A DNA stretch of 64,000 bases from Pestalotiopsis fici W106-1 (taxonomy: Eukaryota > Ascomycota > Sordariomycetes > Amphisphaeriales > Sporocadaceae). The notes under the pieces were generated by a model that searched no databases, was not told the origin of the DNA, and saw nothing but the letters and a program-made list of their open reading frames with translations. This document shows, piece by piece, positions 25,349 through 36,623 of this stretch (position 1 is its first letter; each line of letters starts with the position of its first letter). A program made the position numbers and the translations under genes. The stretch lies in NCBI RefSeq assembly GCF_000516985.1, contig NW_006917094.1, forward strand, positions 1,178,001 through 1,242,000, read 5' to 3'.

Positions 25349-27244
25349 CTACCAAACATATCTAAAGTGGATATTTTGACGATCAGTCAAATCCTTGAAG
25401 TCCGTGTCTTCGTGTACGCGTTCCCCAGCCGTGGCATCAATTCGATCACGCCGGCAATTCTCCCAGTAACAGTACCCCGCATACATGGCGATGGTAATGA
25501 TGGAAAGGACATAGCTTCCCAAGATGGCACCGGTCCCAAGGGGGTATAGCGGAGCTTGATCATCCTTGAAGAAGTGTGGCGCTACGATATTGGATACTGA
25601 TCGCGAGTTGTCAGCAGAATCCGGTCCGGTCTTGGAGAAGGACGAAGTAACTTACTGCAGTAAGCAATGAAAACGATTGCTTGCACGGTCACCTTTTTCG
25701 TGTGACCAGCAATGTTTGTCACGTTGAGTGCCAACATGACGATATAAGGCCCGAGGAAGAATTTGGCCATCCACAGAGCGGCCAGGCGGCCCCCAATGGC
25801 AGTAATCGGCAGGGTGTACAAGAAGATGGAGGCAATCATGCCAACAAGTTCGCCCAAGATGATGATGGGCACGCGGCATTGTAATTTGGGCCATTTTCGC
25901 GTCAGGTACCAGACACCGCCGTTGCAGAGATACGCGGAAATGGTGGCGACGACGCCTTCGACCATGGCTAGGAGGAGGGCCCGGCGTGAGCTAAAGCCAA
26001 GACCCTTGATAATGATGCTTTGGAAATCTAAAAGAGTGGGAATAGGTCAATACTGAATACAGTCCGTCGGTATCACATGAATGCTTAAACATACTAGTCA
26101 GGGCACCGTTGGGAATACTACAGAAGATGTTGAAGGCAAACATCAACCACGTTTTCGGGTCGGTAAAAGCCTCAATCACCTGCTCCTTCTTGAACGTCTT
26201 GTTTTCGATACCGGCCTGGTTTGCCCGGAGCCGCTCCACCGTGATGGCCTTTTCGCGCTCTGTAACAAACTTGGCTCGAGCCAGGTTGTCGGGGAGGAAG
26301 ATGCCGAGCACAATGGACCACACCAGCGAGATGGAGCCAAAGATGATAAAGTACCAGCGCCACTGGCTGCCCCCGGTAATGGCACCGACGCTTTTGTTGT
26401 TCTTAGTGCTCTCAGTCTTGGTGAATTGATGGGCGAGGAAAGACTTACCCGTATCCAATAGGCCCGGAGAGGAAGACTGAGAGGTTTGTATACATGAGAC
26501 CCGATCGGAGAGCTTGCTCACTGGAAGAGTCTCAATAAAGAAAGCTTTTTGATTGTTCACAATATGATACTTACTTTCTTGTATACCACATTGTCAGCAT
26601 CAAGTAGCCTCCGGGGATGATTGGGGCTTCGAGGACACCCAAGAGGACTCGGAGTGTGATAATCGCTGGAAAACTTCGACTGTACGCCGTGGCGATGAGA
26701 ATGATTCCCCATACTGTCCAAGTATTAGAATATGGTCCAAGGATGTTTCTGCCCAGGTACTTACAGAAAATCACACCAGACATGAGTTTGGCTATGGGTA
26801 GCTTTTGCACTACTCGGAGTCAGTAAAAGTCCATGTCCGTGATGATCACAATTCTTTGAGCCGCTATAATTCTCGCCAAGCAACCAAACACTTACATAAA
26901 GAGGCAGCAGGGAAACACCAGAATAAATAACCAAAATAAAAGGCGCTGCCGACCCAAGCGTATCGATCCCCCGTGGAATCGGTATCCTCCCTCATGCCAT
27001 AGAGGGCACCGGTCGAAGTAGCAACCTTGTCGACAGCGCCGAGGATAATGTTGAACCAGAGAATCGGAATTAGTCTCCTGTCGAGTTTCCACCGCAGTGA
27101 AGCTTCCTCTTTCCGCGAGTAGGGCTCATTTTCCGAAAAGTATCCCGTATATGCTGCAGCAACATCGTCCTGCTGCCCAGGTTTGATTGCTTCCCTTTCC
27201 TCATCTGTGACGCTCGACGGTACTTTATGATCTTGCGACGCCAT
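25349..27244 (-). CDS. MFS anion:cation symporter, Dal5/TNA1 type
   Basis: Plasma-membrane permease of the allantoate/nicotinate-type major facilitator family, expected to import small organic anions by proton symport. Proposed exons in coding order are 27244-26896, 26809-26765, 26713-26575, 26520-26449, 26390-26095, 26027-25656 and 25596-25349, giving 506 residues. About twelve hydrophobic segments start after the conserved KLDRRLIPILWFNIILGAVDK. The C terminus DFKDLTDRQNIHFRYVW is typical of this family. ATG 27244 sits in a strong context (CCCACCATGG). The acceptor of the fourth intron is the least certain; I chose AG at 26391-26392, which yields GYGVGAITGG, but a CAG 27 bases downstream also keeps frame. 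It runs co-directionally with the aminotransferase 600 bases upstream. Substrate is unknown. Confidence 0.88.
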
Positions 27245-27845
27245 GGTGGGCAAACGACTTATACCAACAGCAACGCTATCAGTCTATATAAAAATATGTA
27301 GGAAGAGGAATTAGTGAATGGGCTTTTCCCATACTTTCAGAGCCGGTTAGCAACGCTTATAAGCATGCCCTCTCCAAGTGTCCCCAGTATCCTGACTGCG
27401 ACTCGGGCTCGACTGGTTCTCATTGGGTGAGACTCGTATCGGGGACACTCTGACCAGCATGTCCGGGGGCTTATCTGCAATTCGGCTGTCTCCGGGTTGC
27501 TCGAACCACTGACAAAGTCGGTACAGCACAATAGAATACCCAAGCTCAACTCATTCTACCAAGTGGATTTGCCGTGCCAAAAAAACAATGGAGATTCGTC
27601 GGTCGGGTGCTGACCTAGCGCCCGACACGTTGTTGAAGGACCCCGACAGTCCTGAGAGGCACTTGCATACTTGATACTGTACCGAAGAACTTAAGGAAAC
27701 AATGATACTTGTCATGTTCTGTGCACAGATTGCAATTCCTAGGATATTTTTCTCTTTGTAAAACGGGCCAAAGCATTTTCTACATGAGATAAGCCGTGGT
27801 TCATCATTTGAATCTATGCATTATGGCAGCTGTTGAATTAATTTC
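27245..27845. promoter_or_regulatory. Promoter of the MFS transporter
   Basis: This gap holds the transporter promoter and the aminotransferase 3' end. A GATA-type element (TTATCT, the complement of AGATAA) lies near 27470 beside CGG-containing sequence, which could mean nitrogen control. That is inference from short motifs only. Confidence 0.35.
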
Positions 27846-29312
27846 TTATCGAATACCAATGGCGAGATTGCTTCCCACATCTTCTCCCCTTTTGATTCTA
27901 TCCCTGATATCTATGATGGCGTCTGCCAGTCTCTGTACACCATCTTGGATTTCTTCTTCTTCATGCCATGCCCAACAGACTCTGATGCATTTGGCGAAAC
28001 CGCCATCCATCTCTGCCCTCGAAATACTTCCCGCATCGCCCGTGACAGCAAACATGTGGCCAAAGGCAACACGCAGCTGGTAGTCCTTGAAGGCAATAGC
28101 CGCAACTACCTTGGCAGCCGGAAGATCTTCTGGCAGGCTGAGATACGTAAAGAAACCACCTGCGGTCTCGGCAGTCGCGTCGGCAGGTTTGTTCACCTCG
28201 ACCTTCATGCCTAGCGGTACCAGCAAATCGTCAATTGATTTCATGAGCACGTAGTAGCGTTTCCGGTACGTGGGGATCAGGGTATCGTTGATAAAATTTT
28301 GCAGATACCCGCTGCGCAGCATCTTGTCTACAAAGGTGGAAGTGAGATGAGCTGGCTGGCCGCCAGAACTGGAAGAGCCACTATGGATTCATACTAGTCA
28401 GCACATAGTCTCTAGTTGGACAGGACTGTCAGGGAAAACTTACACCTCTCCCAACTCGACTGCCATGGCAGGAGAGCAGTCTGCCCATCCGACTCTTACG
28501 CCGGGTCCAATGACCTTGGAAAACGATCCATTGCTCAGGGTATTACCCCATTTCGTGTAGCCAGGCATGGCTCGATCAACATCCACCAGCCGCGGAGGCA
28601 CTCCAGACACGGCATTGTCGGGTGCCGAGGAGTCTTCAGGCCAGCGCAAAAAGTCGTACACGTCGTCGGAAACGACCAAGGCATCATACTGGCGGGCGAG
28701 GGACACCAATTCCTGTCGCATCTGCAAGGACAAGGTCTTGCCGCTTGGATTGGAAAAGGTCGGCACAAGGTAGATGAAGTACTTGAATATCTTTGGATAC
28801 GTTGCGCCAGTCTTGAGAGTGGGAGCCGTCGTCGCAGTCGCACTGGCTTCGACGGCCTCGAGCTCGCGGCGCAGAAACTCAATATCCAAACCCTCCTTGT
28901 CGTCTTCGGGCACGCCGCGCAGTTTGCCCTGGAACCCATTGTCCTCGAAGATCGGACAGGCGAGGAAATACGTCGGCTCCACCATGAAGACGGCCCGCGT
29001 ATAGATGGGATCCGAGAACTTTAAGAGCACGTTGGCCAGGTTCCCCGAAGCGCCGTTGGTGATGCATATTCTGTCCTTGGTCGTCGGAGCGCAAGACGTG
29101 TACACGGACGATAGCCATTCGGCGATGCTCTCCCGCAGCGGTGGGTGTCCCGCGTGCGGCCCATAGATGAGCGCCGTCGCGCTCTCCTTGTCGGACGTTA
29201 GAATCTCCTCGGCGCCCTTGAGGAGACCCTCTCTGGCGAACAACCGAGGACTCGGCCATCCTAGTTGAAGATTGATCAACGACCTCGCGTTTGGTGCTGG
29301 CTGGGAACCCAT
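27846..29312 (-). CDS. PLP-dependent aminotransferase, class I/II
   Basis: Fold-type I aminotransferase, most like the broad 2-aminoadipate/valine-pyruvate group of fungal proteins. Exons in coding order are 29312-28444 and 28380-27846 with a GT-AG intron, giving 467 residues. Visible blocks are YGPHAGHPPLRESIAEWL, ITNGASGNLANVLL (cofactor-binding turn), PTFSNPSGKTLSLQMR, VVSDDVYDFLRW (the Asp that pairs with the PLP pyridine nitrogen) and GSFSKVIGPGVRVGW, whose Lys would form the Schiff base. ATG 29312 is the first in frame. It shares an 811-base divergent promoter with the isocitrate-lyase-like gene and lies upstream of a permease on the same strand. The amino donor cannot be read from sequence. 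The swainsonine cluster also uses an aminotransferase (SwnA), but at 24 kb from the synthase there is no support for calling this one SwnA. Confidence 0.9.
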
Positions 29313-30123
29313 TTTTGACCGTTCGACTCGACTGTCAATCTATGCCCGACCTGGTGAGAACTCAAGTTTTCCCGTATGATGAAAACTGAGTTCGGAGCTG
29401 CGATGTTGGAAGCATATAAGTGGCATGGATTATCCACACGCCAACGGCTCTGGATCGGAGCTTGTTCTGATCTACGGTCGGAGGTCCCACCGGCACCGAG
29501 AGACCGGAGTGTAAGTCCCGGACCCACCCAGCGGATGTGGGACTCAAATGATTTCCAAGCTCTTGTTTGCCAATATAACTGAAGTCGGTCGAAGCTCAAT
29601 AGTGTTGATAGATGGTTTCAAGCACCGCTTGCTACAACATAACATACAGGCAATACAGAAGTAAGAAACAGAGATGACACGGGACTATTGGCACTGTATG
29701 GAGATCAGGCCTGTATGGACATGATGTACCCGAATGCTCGCCCCCACTAATCACCGCACGAAGCCCGAACACGCCTATCATCGGATCCTCGGCCAAGCTC
29801 CCGAAGGCTGTCGCACCAAAATGTCCGACAGGGTAGGATCATGACTGAGTGGTCTAACAAGTATGATCTATTGATGGACATGAGATGTGCGATCTTTTCG
29901 GACTCGGAAGTCGGCCGAGGCAAGTCCACGGCTTGGATTATGTATGCTTTCATGCTGCTAATTCCATGTCCGTCGTCGGAGGGAGGGATCACCATGATAC
30001 TTGACGGGCTCTCTGTATTGGAAAAATAATAATAATAGTACACTTGAATTGAGATTCTATACTGTTACCATTAGAAAAACTATTTTCTGCCGATTATTGA
30101 CTAAGAAAGCGGCTTGTTCAAAC
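29313..30123. promoter_or_regulatory. Divergent promoter with CGG/CCG triplet cluster
   Basis: This region separates the divergent aminotransferase and lyase-like genes. Between 29475 and 29507 there are CGG at 29475 and 29479, CCG at 29490 and 29496, and CCGG at 29504. One pair reads CGG-N12-CCG. This arrangement is typical of Zn2Cys6 transcription-factor sites, so shared regulation of the two genes is plausible, but no factor is encoded nearby. Confidence 0.4.
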
Positions 30124-32060
30124 ATGGCACAAAAGTATGCAGACATCCAGTCCGAAAAGGACGCCTTTGCCGCAGAGGTGGAGAGTATCAAGCAATGGTG
30201 GCAGACAGACCGCCAGAAGCACATCCAAAGGTATCTTGTGAAAATTGATTTCCCTGCGCTATACGTGTTCGTGATGCTCATCATGACAGGCCGTACACTG
30301 CGGAATCAATTGCCGCCCTTCGCAACATTGGCTTCAAGATCGAGTATCCATCTAGTGCCCAGGGCCGCAAGCTTTGGCGCCTACTGAATGAGCACAATGA
30401 AAAGGGCACATATGATCTCACCTTTGGCACCACGGATCCCCTCATTGCCAAGGAGATGCCCAAGGCCGGCGGTAAGACCTGCTTGTGTCGTCTTTTTTTT
30501 TTTACAGAGAACCGCGGCGACTGATCATATTTCTGTAGTACAAACCGTCTATGTATCGGGTGCACTTTGTGGACTATCGCAAGCTGCCTGGCCTGGTGCG
30601 GACCATGCCGACTACCCGGCCGACCTGGTGCCGTCTGTCGTGAAGCGCATACTCAACACTCAGCTGTTTCACGATCAGAGACAGACACAATTGCGGATGC
30701 GTTACAATGAAGAGGACAGAAAGTCCCTCGAGAATCTTGACTACCTGCTTCCCATTGTTGCCGATGCTGACATGGGATTCGGCACACTCACTGGTTGCAT
30801 GAAGTTGACTAGAAGCTTTGTCGAAGCTGGTGTTGCCATGATTCATATTGACGACCTGGCGCTAGGACTCAAGAAGTTCACCAATGGAGAAGGCAGAACA
30901 ATTGTCCCGACGAGAGAGTACTTGGACAGGCTGACCACGGTGAGAATGACGTTTGACATCATGGGGTGAGTTTCCTACGATCTGAAAGACCAGCGCGTAC
31001 AACTGCTAACGAGTCGTCTCAAAAGAGCGGACACGATGCTGCTGTGTCGATGTGACAGTGATAACGCCGAGTTCATCACAAGGTATAGAATCGTCATGGT
31101 GTGATTGAGCAGGCAGAAGATGCTGACTCATCTAAAGTGTGATCGACCCCCGGGACCACCCATACGTGTTGGGAGCAACCAAGCAAGTGCCTACCTTTAT
31201 CCAAGCACTCGACGAGGGCAAGATTGCAGGAAAGGATTATTTGACTGTCAAGTCAGAATGGAAAGCCGCCGCCGCATTGATGACCTTTGACGAGGCCGTG
31301 AAAGCCGTTGCCAGTGACGAGCAGTACACCGCATACATGTCGGAAGTCAATGACAAAATTGTAGCTCTCCAGGAGCGCAAGGCCATTGCGAAGCGGGTTG
31401 TGGGTTATGAAATCACATTTGACTGGGAGCTGCCACGCCTTCCGACGGGCCAGTACATGTGGAAGTGGTGCACCAAGGCCGTCATTGACCGGTGCATTCT
31501 CGCCGCGCCGCTGGGTGATGTGACGTGGAGTCGGCAGGGTATGTCCAAAAGCCACCTTTCCATGCTATAGACGGGATTGCTGACCACTTGAGAATAACAG
31601 ACAAGCCAAGTAAGACTTTGCCTCCATCAGGTTCATGTAAGGACGCAAGCAAGACTAACAAGGTATCACAGACAAGAAGGATATGCACGACTTCCACACG
31701 AGCGTGCGAAAAGTTTTCCCCGGTCGTCTGTTCGCATTTGGCTACACTGGCGCCTACGATTACACCAAAAACGGGTACACTCAAGCAGAGATGGAGTCGT
31801 TCCCCGCCGATATCGCCAAGCTGGGTTGCGTCTGGCAGGTCCAGCCCATCTGGGCGACGCAGGGCCTCAGTCTCCACGCCAAGGAGTTTGCCGAGAGCTT
31901 CAAGAAGGGGGGCATTGCTTGGTATATGCGCGACGTGGCGGCCCCGGCCCGGGAGAAGATGGCCACGGACAAGTATGGTAAGCCTCAGGCCAGGGGAGAC
32001 TACCTGGCCGATGCCTTTTTTGATGTGGTTGCAGGACTCGATATTGTGGAAAAGGCGTAG
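30124..32060 (+). CDS. Divergent isocitrate lyase/PEP-mutase family enzyme
   Basis: Member of the isocitrate lyase superfamily, 523 residues. Exons are 30124-30230, 30290-30471, 30539-30965, 31026-31082, 31138-31538, 31601-31609 (9 bases) and 31672-32060. Family blocks are present: KAGVQTVYVSGALC, ADYPADLVPSVVKR, QLFHDQRQ, ADADMGFGTLTGCMKLT and the Mg-binding-type CRCDSDNAEFIT. The catalytic loop that reads KKCGH in isocitrate and methylisocitrate lyases reads KKFTN here (Phe at about residue 210), and the substrate block SPSFNW is replaced by YTGAYDY. It is therefore unlikely to be a standard glyoxylate-cycle enzyme, though the frame is clean. The reaction is unknown; a C-C bond lyase or hydrolase on another acid is possible. 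Neighbours suggest a role in using an amino or organic acid. Confidence 0.85.
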
Positions 32061-32969
32061 AGTCCTAGTAATTCATGGATCAAAACAAGTAATTTTGAAT
32101 GAAAAGCAAGAAACTCGTACTTTCAGTTAGCTTTCATCCTACACACGAATGAAGTGATGTGTGTGTATTCTGTTCTGCTGTACAGTGCAGGAATGGCGGT
32201 TCGCATAGAGTGGCTGACTGTTGGATGTCACTAGTCACCATTGTCAAGGTAGAGGTGTTGTGGTGAGGTATCAGCTACATAGTTTCTCTCCACCTTCCTT
32301 GTGATTTCTAGACAATGGAAACACAAGCTCTCATTGTGTGCCTCCGAGTCTTTCGTGCCATTTCTACTGCCCTTTGACACCCAAGTGCCTCCTTGAATGG
32401 CCTATGATTGCCCAGCCCAGCTGCGGTAACATTGTCAGCGATTCACATATAAATCAAACTGCCACAAAGGATCAAAGAAGGGTTGTTTTCCACGAGGAGT
32501 ATGAGTGCTATAAATGGAACATGGTTGGGCTTGAATTCATTGTTCACTGCATTGTTACCATACGCCGCTTTTCTGCCTCAATAGGCAACAAAAATGCTGC
32601 TCATTGCGAAAACCCACTGATAAGTTGATCTGTGTCTGGAAAAGATGATTATTAGAGCAAAACCCGACCGAAAACCTTTTGTATGATATGTCACACGGAA
32701 CAAAGGGAGATGAATCACTTGATTTTTAAGATACTCGTATGAAAAGCCTCCCGGCGTTGTGAATGGACACTGCAGTAAGCTGCTGAAAAGATTTCAAATA
32801 TAAAAAGGCATCTGCTTTCTCCAATTTCAAGCTTCGTCATTGGAGTACAAGGATTAGTTCATTGTGCTCATCAGTCTGTCTCTTCCTCTCTCGCGTCTAC
32901 CAGGAAACATAACTACACGTCTTCGACGAGCTTTTCCACAGACCACAACCTTGATAGCTCCTCTGTACC
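32061..32969. other. Intergenic after lyase-like gene
   Basis: No coding region is supported. The segment becomes AT-rich towards 32700-32860. Confidence 0.4.
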
Positions 32970-33593
32970 ATGGACGCCATGGAAGATCCACGACCGTGGC
33001 TGATCAGACGGCTTTTACCCAAGCCCGAGTGGCACGTCGGACCCGGCAAATTGGCTTCCCTTGCTTCGTGTCCCATTCAACAATATGAGCCCATCGACGA
33101 CGAGACCCCCCTGGCAGAGAACGATGAGAAGGCCCTTAGAATCGAAAATGATCTCAGGGCGTTTGTCACGGATGCTCTAGAGAACGGATCCCGGCGTGTC
33201 TTCAAGATCCCCGGCTTGAGTCTGCAGACCAGAGTGCGACTCGTCGGCCGCAGAAAACAGAGTGCAGATCGGAACCCGGTGCTCACATTGACCGTGGTGG
33301 TCAAAATGAGGGACGAAATACCACAATCGAGAGCCAATATCATCATGACCAGCTCCTACCTCGAGACGTGGAGGTGGATGAAGAGCAAGCATCGCGACAA
33401 TATCGTCTTGAACTTTGTTCGGGAAAGCGATACAAGTATCTCAGAGAATCCCGACAACAAGTCTCGATGGCTCTGCGACTGGATTTCGATCCCTGCCGGC
33501 CGGAATGAAGGAGCTGATGGTTGTCCAGATTCAGAACCTGAAAGTCCTTGGTACCTAGACAGGATTACATGGAGAAATCGTGGTCCACTGTGA
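32970..33593 (+). CDS. Hypothetical protein, 207 residues
   Basis: I do not recognise this protein. It is a single open frame starting at ATG 32970 and is charged, with many Arg, Asp and Glu residues, no signal peptide and no membrane segment. Coding-like composition continues past the stop in another frame: from about 33500 to 33725 the +1-shifted frame reads plausible protein (GEIVVHCEKTITKKL) with a single TAG at 33557. The gene may therefore be longer and damaged, or have an intron that I cannot place. Confidence 0.4.
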   Translation: MDAMEDPRPWLIRRLLPKPEWHVGPGKLASLASCPIQQYEPIDDETPLAENDEKALRIENDLRAFVTDALENGSRRVFKIPGLSLQTRVRLVGRRKQSADRNPVLTLTVVVKMRDEIPQSRANIIMTSSYLETWRWMKSKHRDNIVLNFVRESDTSISENPDNKSRWLCDWISIPAGRNEGADGCPDSEPESPWYLDRITWRNRGPL

Positions 33594-34183
33594 GAAGACC
33601 ATTACCAAAAAGCTTCGAGTGCTTGGTGATTTGGACCGGGAGACGCACCTGTTGCTTTGCACTTCAGGAGGGCATAGGGAGAAAATCACATGTTGGAGGA
33701 CGCATCGATCTCATCACGCGCCAAGGCAATAGCTCTCCAGGTAAAGAGTGTGCTGAAAGTAGTAACTTATCAACAAATGTTCAGTCCCCATATAACAATT
33801 TTCTAATGTATTCATCTGTTCACAATGCAATTATTGATTATGAACAGTATCAGCAAGACTACTTAAATTAGCTTCCATGTGTGCTGAATATGATCCAGTT
33901 ATGTCCAGGCAACGCAGGCGCAAGAAGTAGGATCAGCATGGACAGGAAGCCGACAGCCATACCAATCCGGCCTGACATGTTAGAATCGACAATCGATAAT
34001 GCTCGATGCCTTAGTCACGTGTTTGTATCATTTCCTGGTCAACACAAAAATGTACATTGTTTAAATGACTTCTTTTACATTTAGCGTAGTATAGATGTGT
34101 ATCGCGTAGAGTATCCGCAGCTTGAAAGAAGCTATCGCCAAGATTCATCATTACTCGCATATACAAACACCTGCTCGTAACCA
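33594..34183. other. Intergenic, possible decayed coding remnant
   Basis: The first about 130 bases may be a remnant of the hypothetical gene upstream. From 33760 to 33870 the DNA is AT-rich. Nothing else is supported. Confidence 0.35.
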
Positions 34184-35022
34184 CTAGATGGCAGCCTTGG
34201 CAAGGTTGTTGGTAAAGGTAGAATCCTTGAACGGCACCGTGGCATCGCCAAAGTCGGTGTTCTCGAGGGCCGTCCGGGCAGCATCGGTCAAGCTGTCCCA
34301 CGCAATAAGCGGCTGCTCTCCGCCCTTGGTCGACGTGGTGCCGAGCTGGTGGTTGACGGGCCAGGTGCTAAAGTACTGGATCTTGGGCCGGCTGCCGTCG
34401 AGCGGGAAGTCGGACGTGATGACGTCAAAGTCGCCGTGGGCCGAGGTCGCGAGGCCCTTGATGGTCTGCGACGTCAGGTTGTCGATCCAGACCACGATGC
34501 CCTCCCAGTCGTGGCGGTGACCCAGGCCGCTTGAGGGAGAGTCCTTGGGCATGTACCTTTTTGAAAGACGGGGCGTCAACATTTGCTGTGAATATAGAGA
34601 GGTACAGATGGAAAGAAAACTCACCAGGAGTACATGAGTGCGTAGTAGTCTCCATATTGTGTGCCACGGGCGTAGACCTGGCCAGGGCTGGAGCTACATC
34701 CGTCACTTGAGCCACCAGAGGGAGCTAGACCACCGCTTTGAAGAACGAGCACGATTAGCGATATTCAACAACTAAAATCGTCCCAAAGATCATCATACCC
34801 AGTGTTACCGGACGAGTCCACGGCCGGGAACGGTACACAGCCGTTGACAACGTAGAGCCATGGCTTGTACTTGAGGAGCGCGGTGCCCAGATCGCCGCTC
34901 GGGACGGCTTGGGCAAAGCCGACGACGGCGTCGTGGGCGATCACGGCGCGAGGCTCCAACGGGGCAGCGAGCGTAGCTCCCGCAAAGGTGGTGAGAAGGG
35001 CGGCTACCTGACCAACACGCAT
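34184..35022 (-). CDS. Secreted NLP (NPP1-like, necrosis-inducing-like) protein, type 1
   Basis: Member of the necrosis- and ethylene-inducing-like protein family, secreted proteins of which some members are cytolytic to dicot plants. Exons in coding order are 35022-34799, 34735-34625 and 34556-34184, giving 235 residues. A signal peptide covers about residues 1-20, ending at Ala-Ala before PLEPRA. The family heptapeptide GHRHDWE is at residues 124-130 and is complete. Two cysteines, at about 62 and 88, fit the type 1 pattern. Introns are GT-AG. Length is normal for the family. Whether this copy is cytolytic cannot be said from sequence; many NLPs in fungi that do not attack plants are not. 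Confidence 0.93.
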
Positions 35023-36623
35023 TTTTCCGTCTTTTGATTTTTCTTCTTCTTTTCAAGCTTGACGTTCTCGAGACAGGAGGAGGGGGAGGGCTACCTGAGC
35101 TCTCCCCCTCTATAGGAGAATGGGTCGTATAGGCACTATTTATTTCAATGGCGTCCCCCAAAGACACCACCACCACTAATATGAGGACCGACGCCGAGCT
35201 CCCGGAGCTCGTCTATTGGCTTTCTTCTTTTCCCCAACATCACAGGCCAGGAACGATGTCCGTCCGTCTCTACCAAGACCTACTATACATAGCCAGCTTT
35301 GCTTGGCCAGCGTCGCATTGGGAGCTATGTGGTAGCAGCAGTCAGTGGTCACCCCTCCCTTTTCCCTCTCTTTTCTTTTAGATTTCGACGACGCATGGTC
35401 AAATGCAGATCCCTCATTTGCAGAAACCAGATGCTCATCTGTTCTTGGGTTGTACCATGTAGGAATGGGGGATTCGGGAAGTTGGCTTGAAGGCAGGGGT
35501 CTTCTCCACATTTTCATCCAGGGGGGCACTAAGCACATGAAGAAAACTGACCCCAAAGGAGGATAGATGGTGGGCTTGGCAGATCCCAGAGCAGTTGGCA
35601 TCGTCCGAGGTGGTAGTGGTTAGCGAGCTGATGAGAGAGAAATGGAATTTCCTTTTGGGCAGCCCAATTAAGTTACGGTAGTTGGGCCACGTTGTTGTTG
35701 AAGGGAAGAGAGAGATTTGAAGCGGAGCTGGGGTTTTTATTTCCTTGCTCGAGTTTTCCGCCCTGGTTGGGAAAGAAAACTTTCATGATAGAATCTAAAG
35801 ATGCTGGACCTGTGAGTATTTGTTCTCGCTTGGCTCCGCCGCCATTGCAGGTTTAGATCAACAGGGGGCATACAAGCGAAGAATTGTGGGAAGAAAACGT
35901 GGGCTGCATTCTTCTTCCTTCTTTTTAAGCTTGTCCTATCGGCAACCATGTTTAGCAGAGATCCAGCTGCTTTTCAAGCCGAAAAGATCCCCACCCTAAC
36001 CAATGTCATGCAACTTCGCCCCGAGAATGATGGTGTGTACCGGCACTGGACCGGTATTGGGGGCTTTTTTGTGGATGAAAGACTTGTATGATTACTGGTG
36101 CGAATATGCCCTGCGGTCGTTTCCCACATTGGTCGGTTGGCAGCGCTTGGCTTGACACTTTGTTATACCACAGGTCATGGTAGAATTTCAATCACATGGT
36201 GAGATGAATTGGCCAATGAATCAAGGCATTTGCGATGCATGTTTCTTTGGCCACGCGCATTCGTCAATTCGAATTGGTAGTAGAGATTGCTGCAGTGCAA
36301 GTGGTACCTTGGAGACCCGACTGCCCGACAACTTGGAATACACCTATGTTCTTGACGATATTCACAATCTACGCCAGCGAGTATCACATTACAAAAGTCC
36401 TTACTGGCGAGGGGATCAAAGCTCACACAACTGATTGATAAGAGTTAATTTATATATTGGATCTGTATTATCATGGTCGCGTATCATTGATAGGACCAAA
36501 TTAGCTCCCGTCAAGCTATAATAGACTCTGTCGCTGCTCATTAATATAAAACTCGATGAACCTGCATCTGCTTCCCACCTTCCCTTCTGGCTTATCTAAG
36601 TCGGATTGTTCGACCTACAGCAG
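35023..36623. other. Intergenic: NLP promoter and permease 3' end
   Basis: About 1.6 kb without a supported gene. The NLP-proximal part is CT-rich on the + strand. Open frames on both strands (for example 35176-35601) show no recognisable protein. Confidence 0.4.

Noticed and set aside
27846..29312. Naming the aminotransferase SwnA
   Set aside because: It sits with a transporter and a lyase-like gene 24 kb from the synthase, and class I/II aminotransferases are common.
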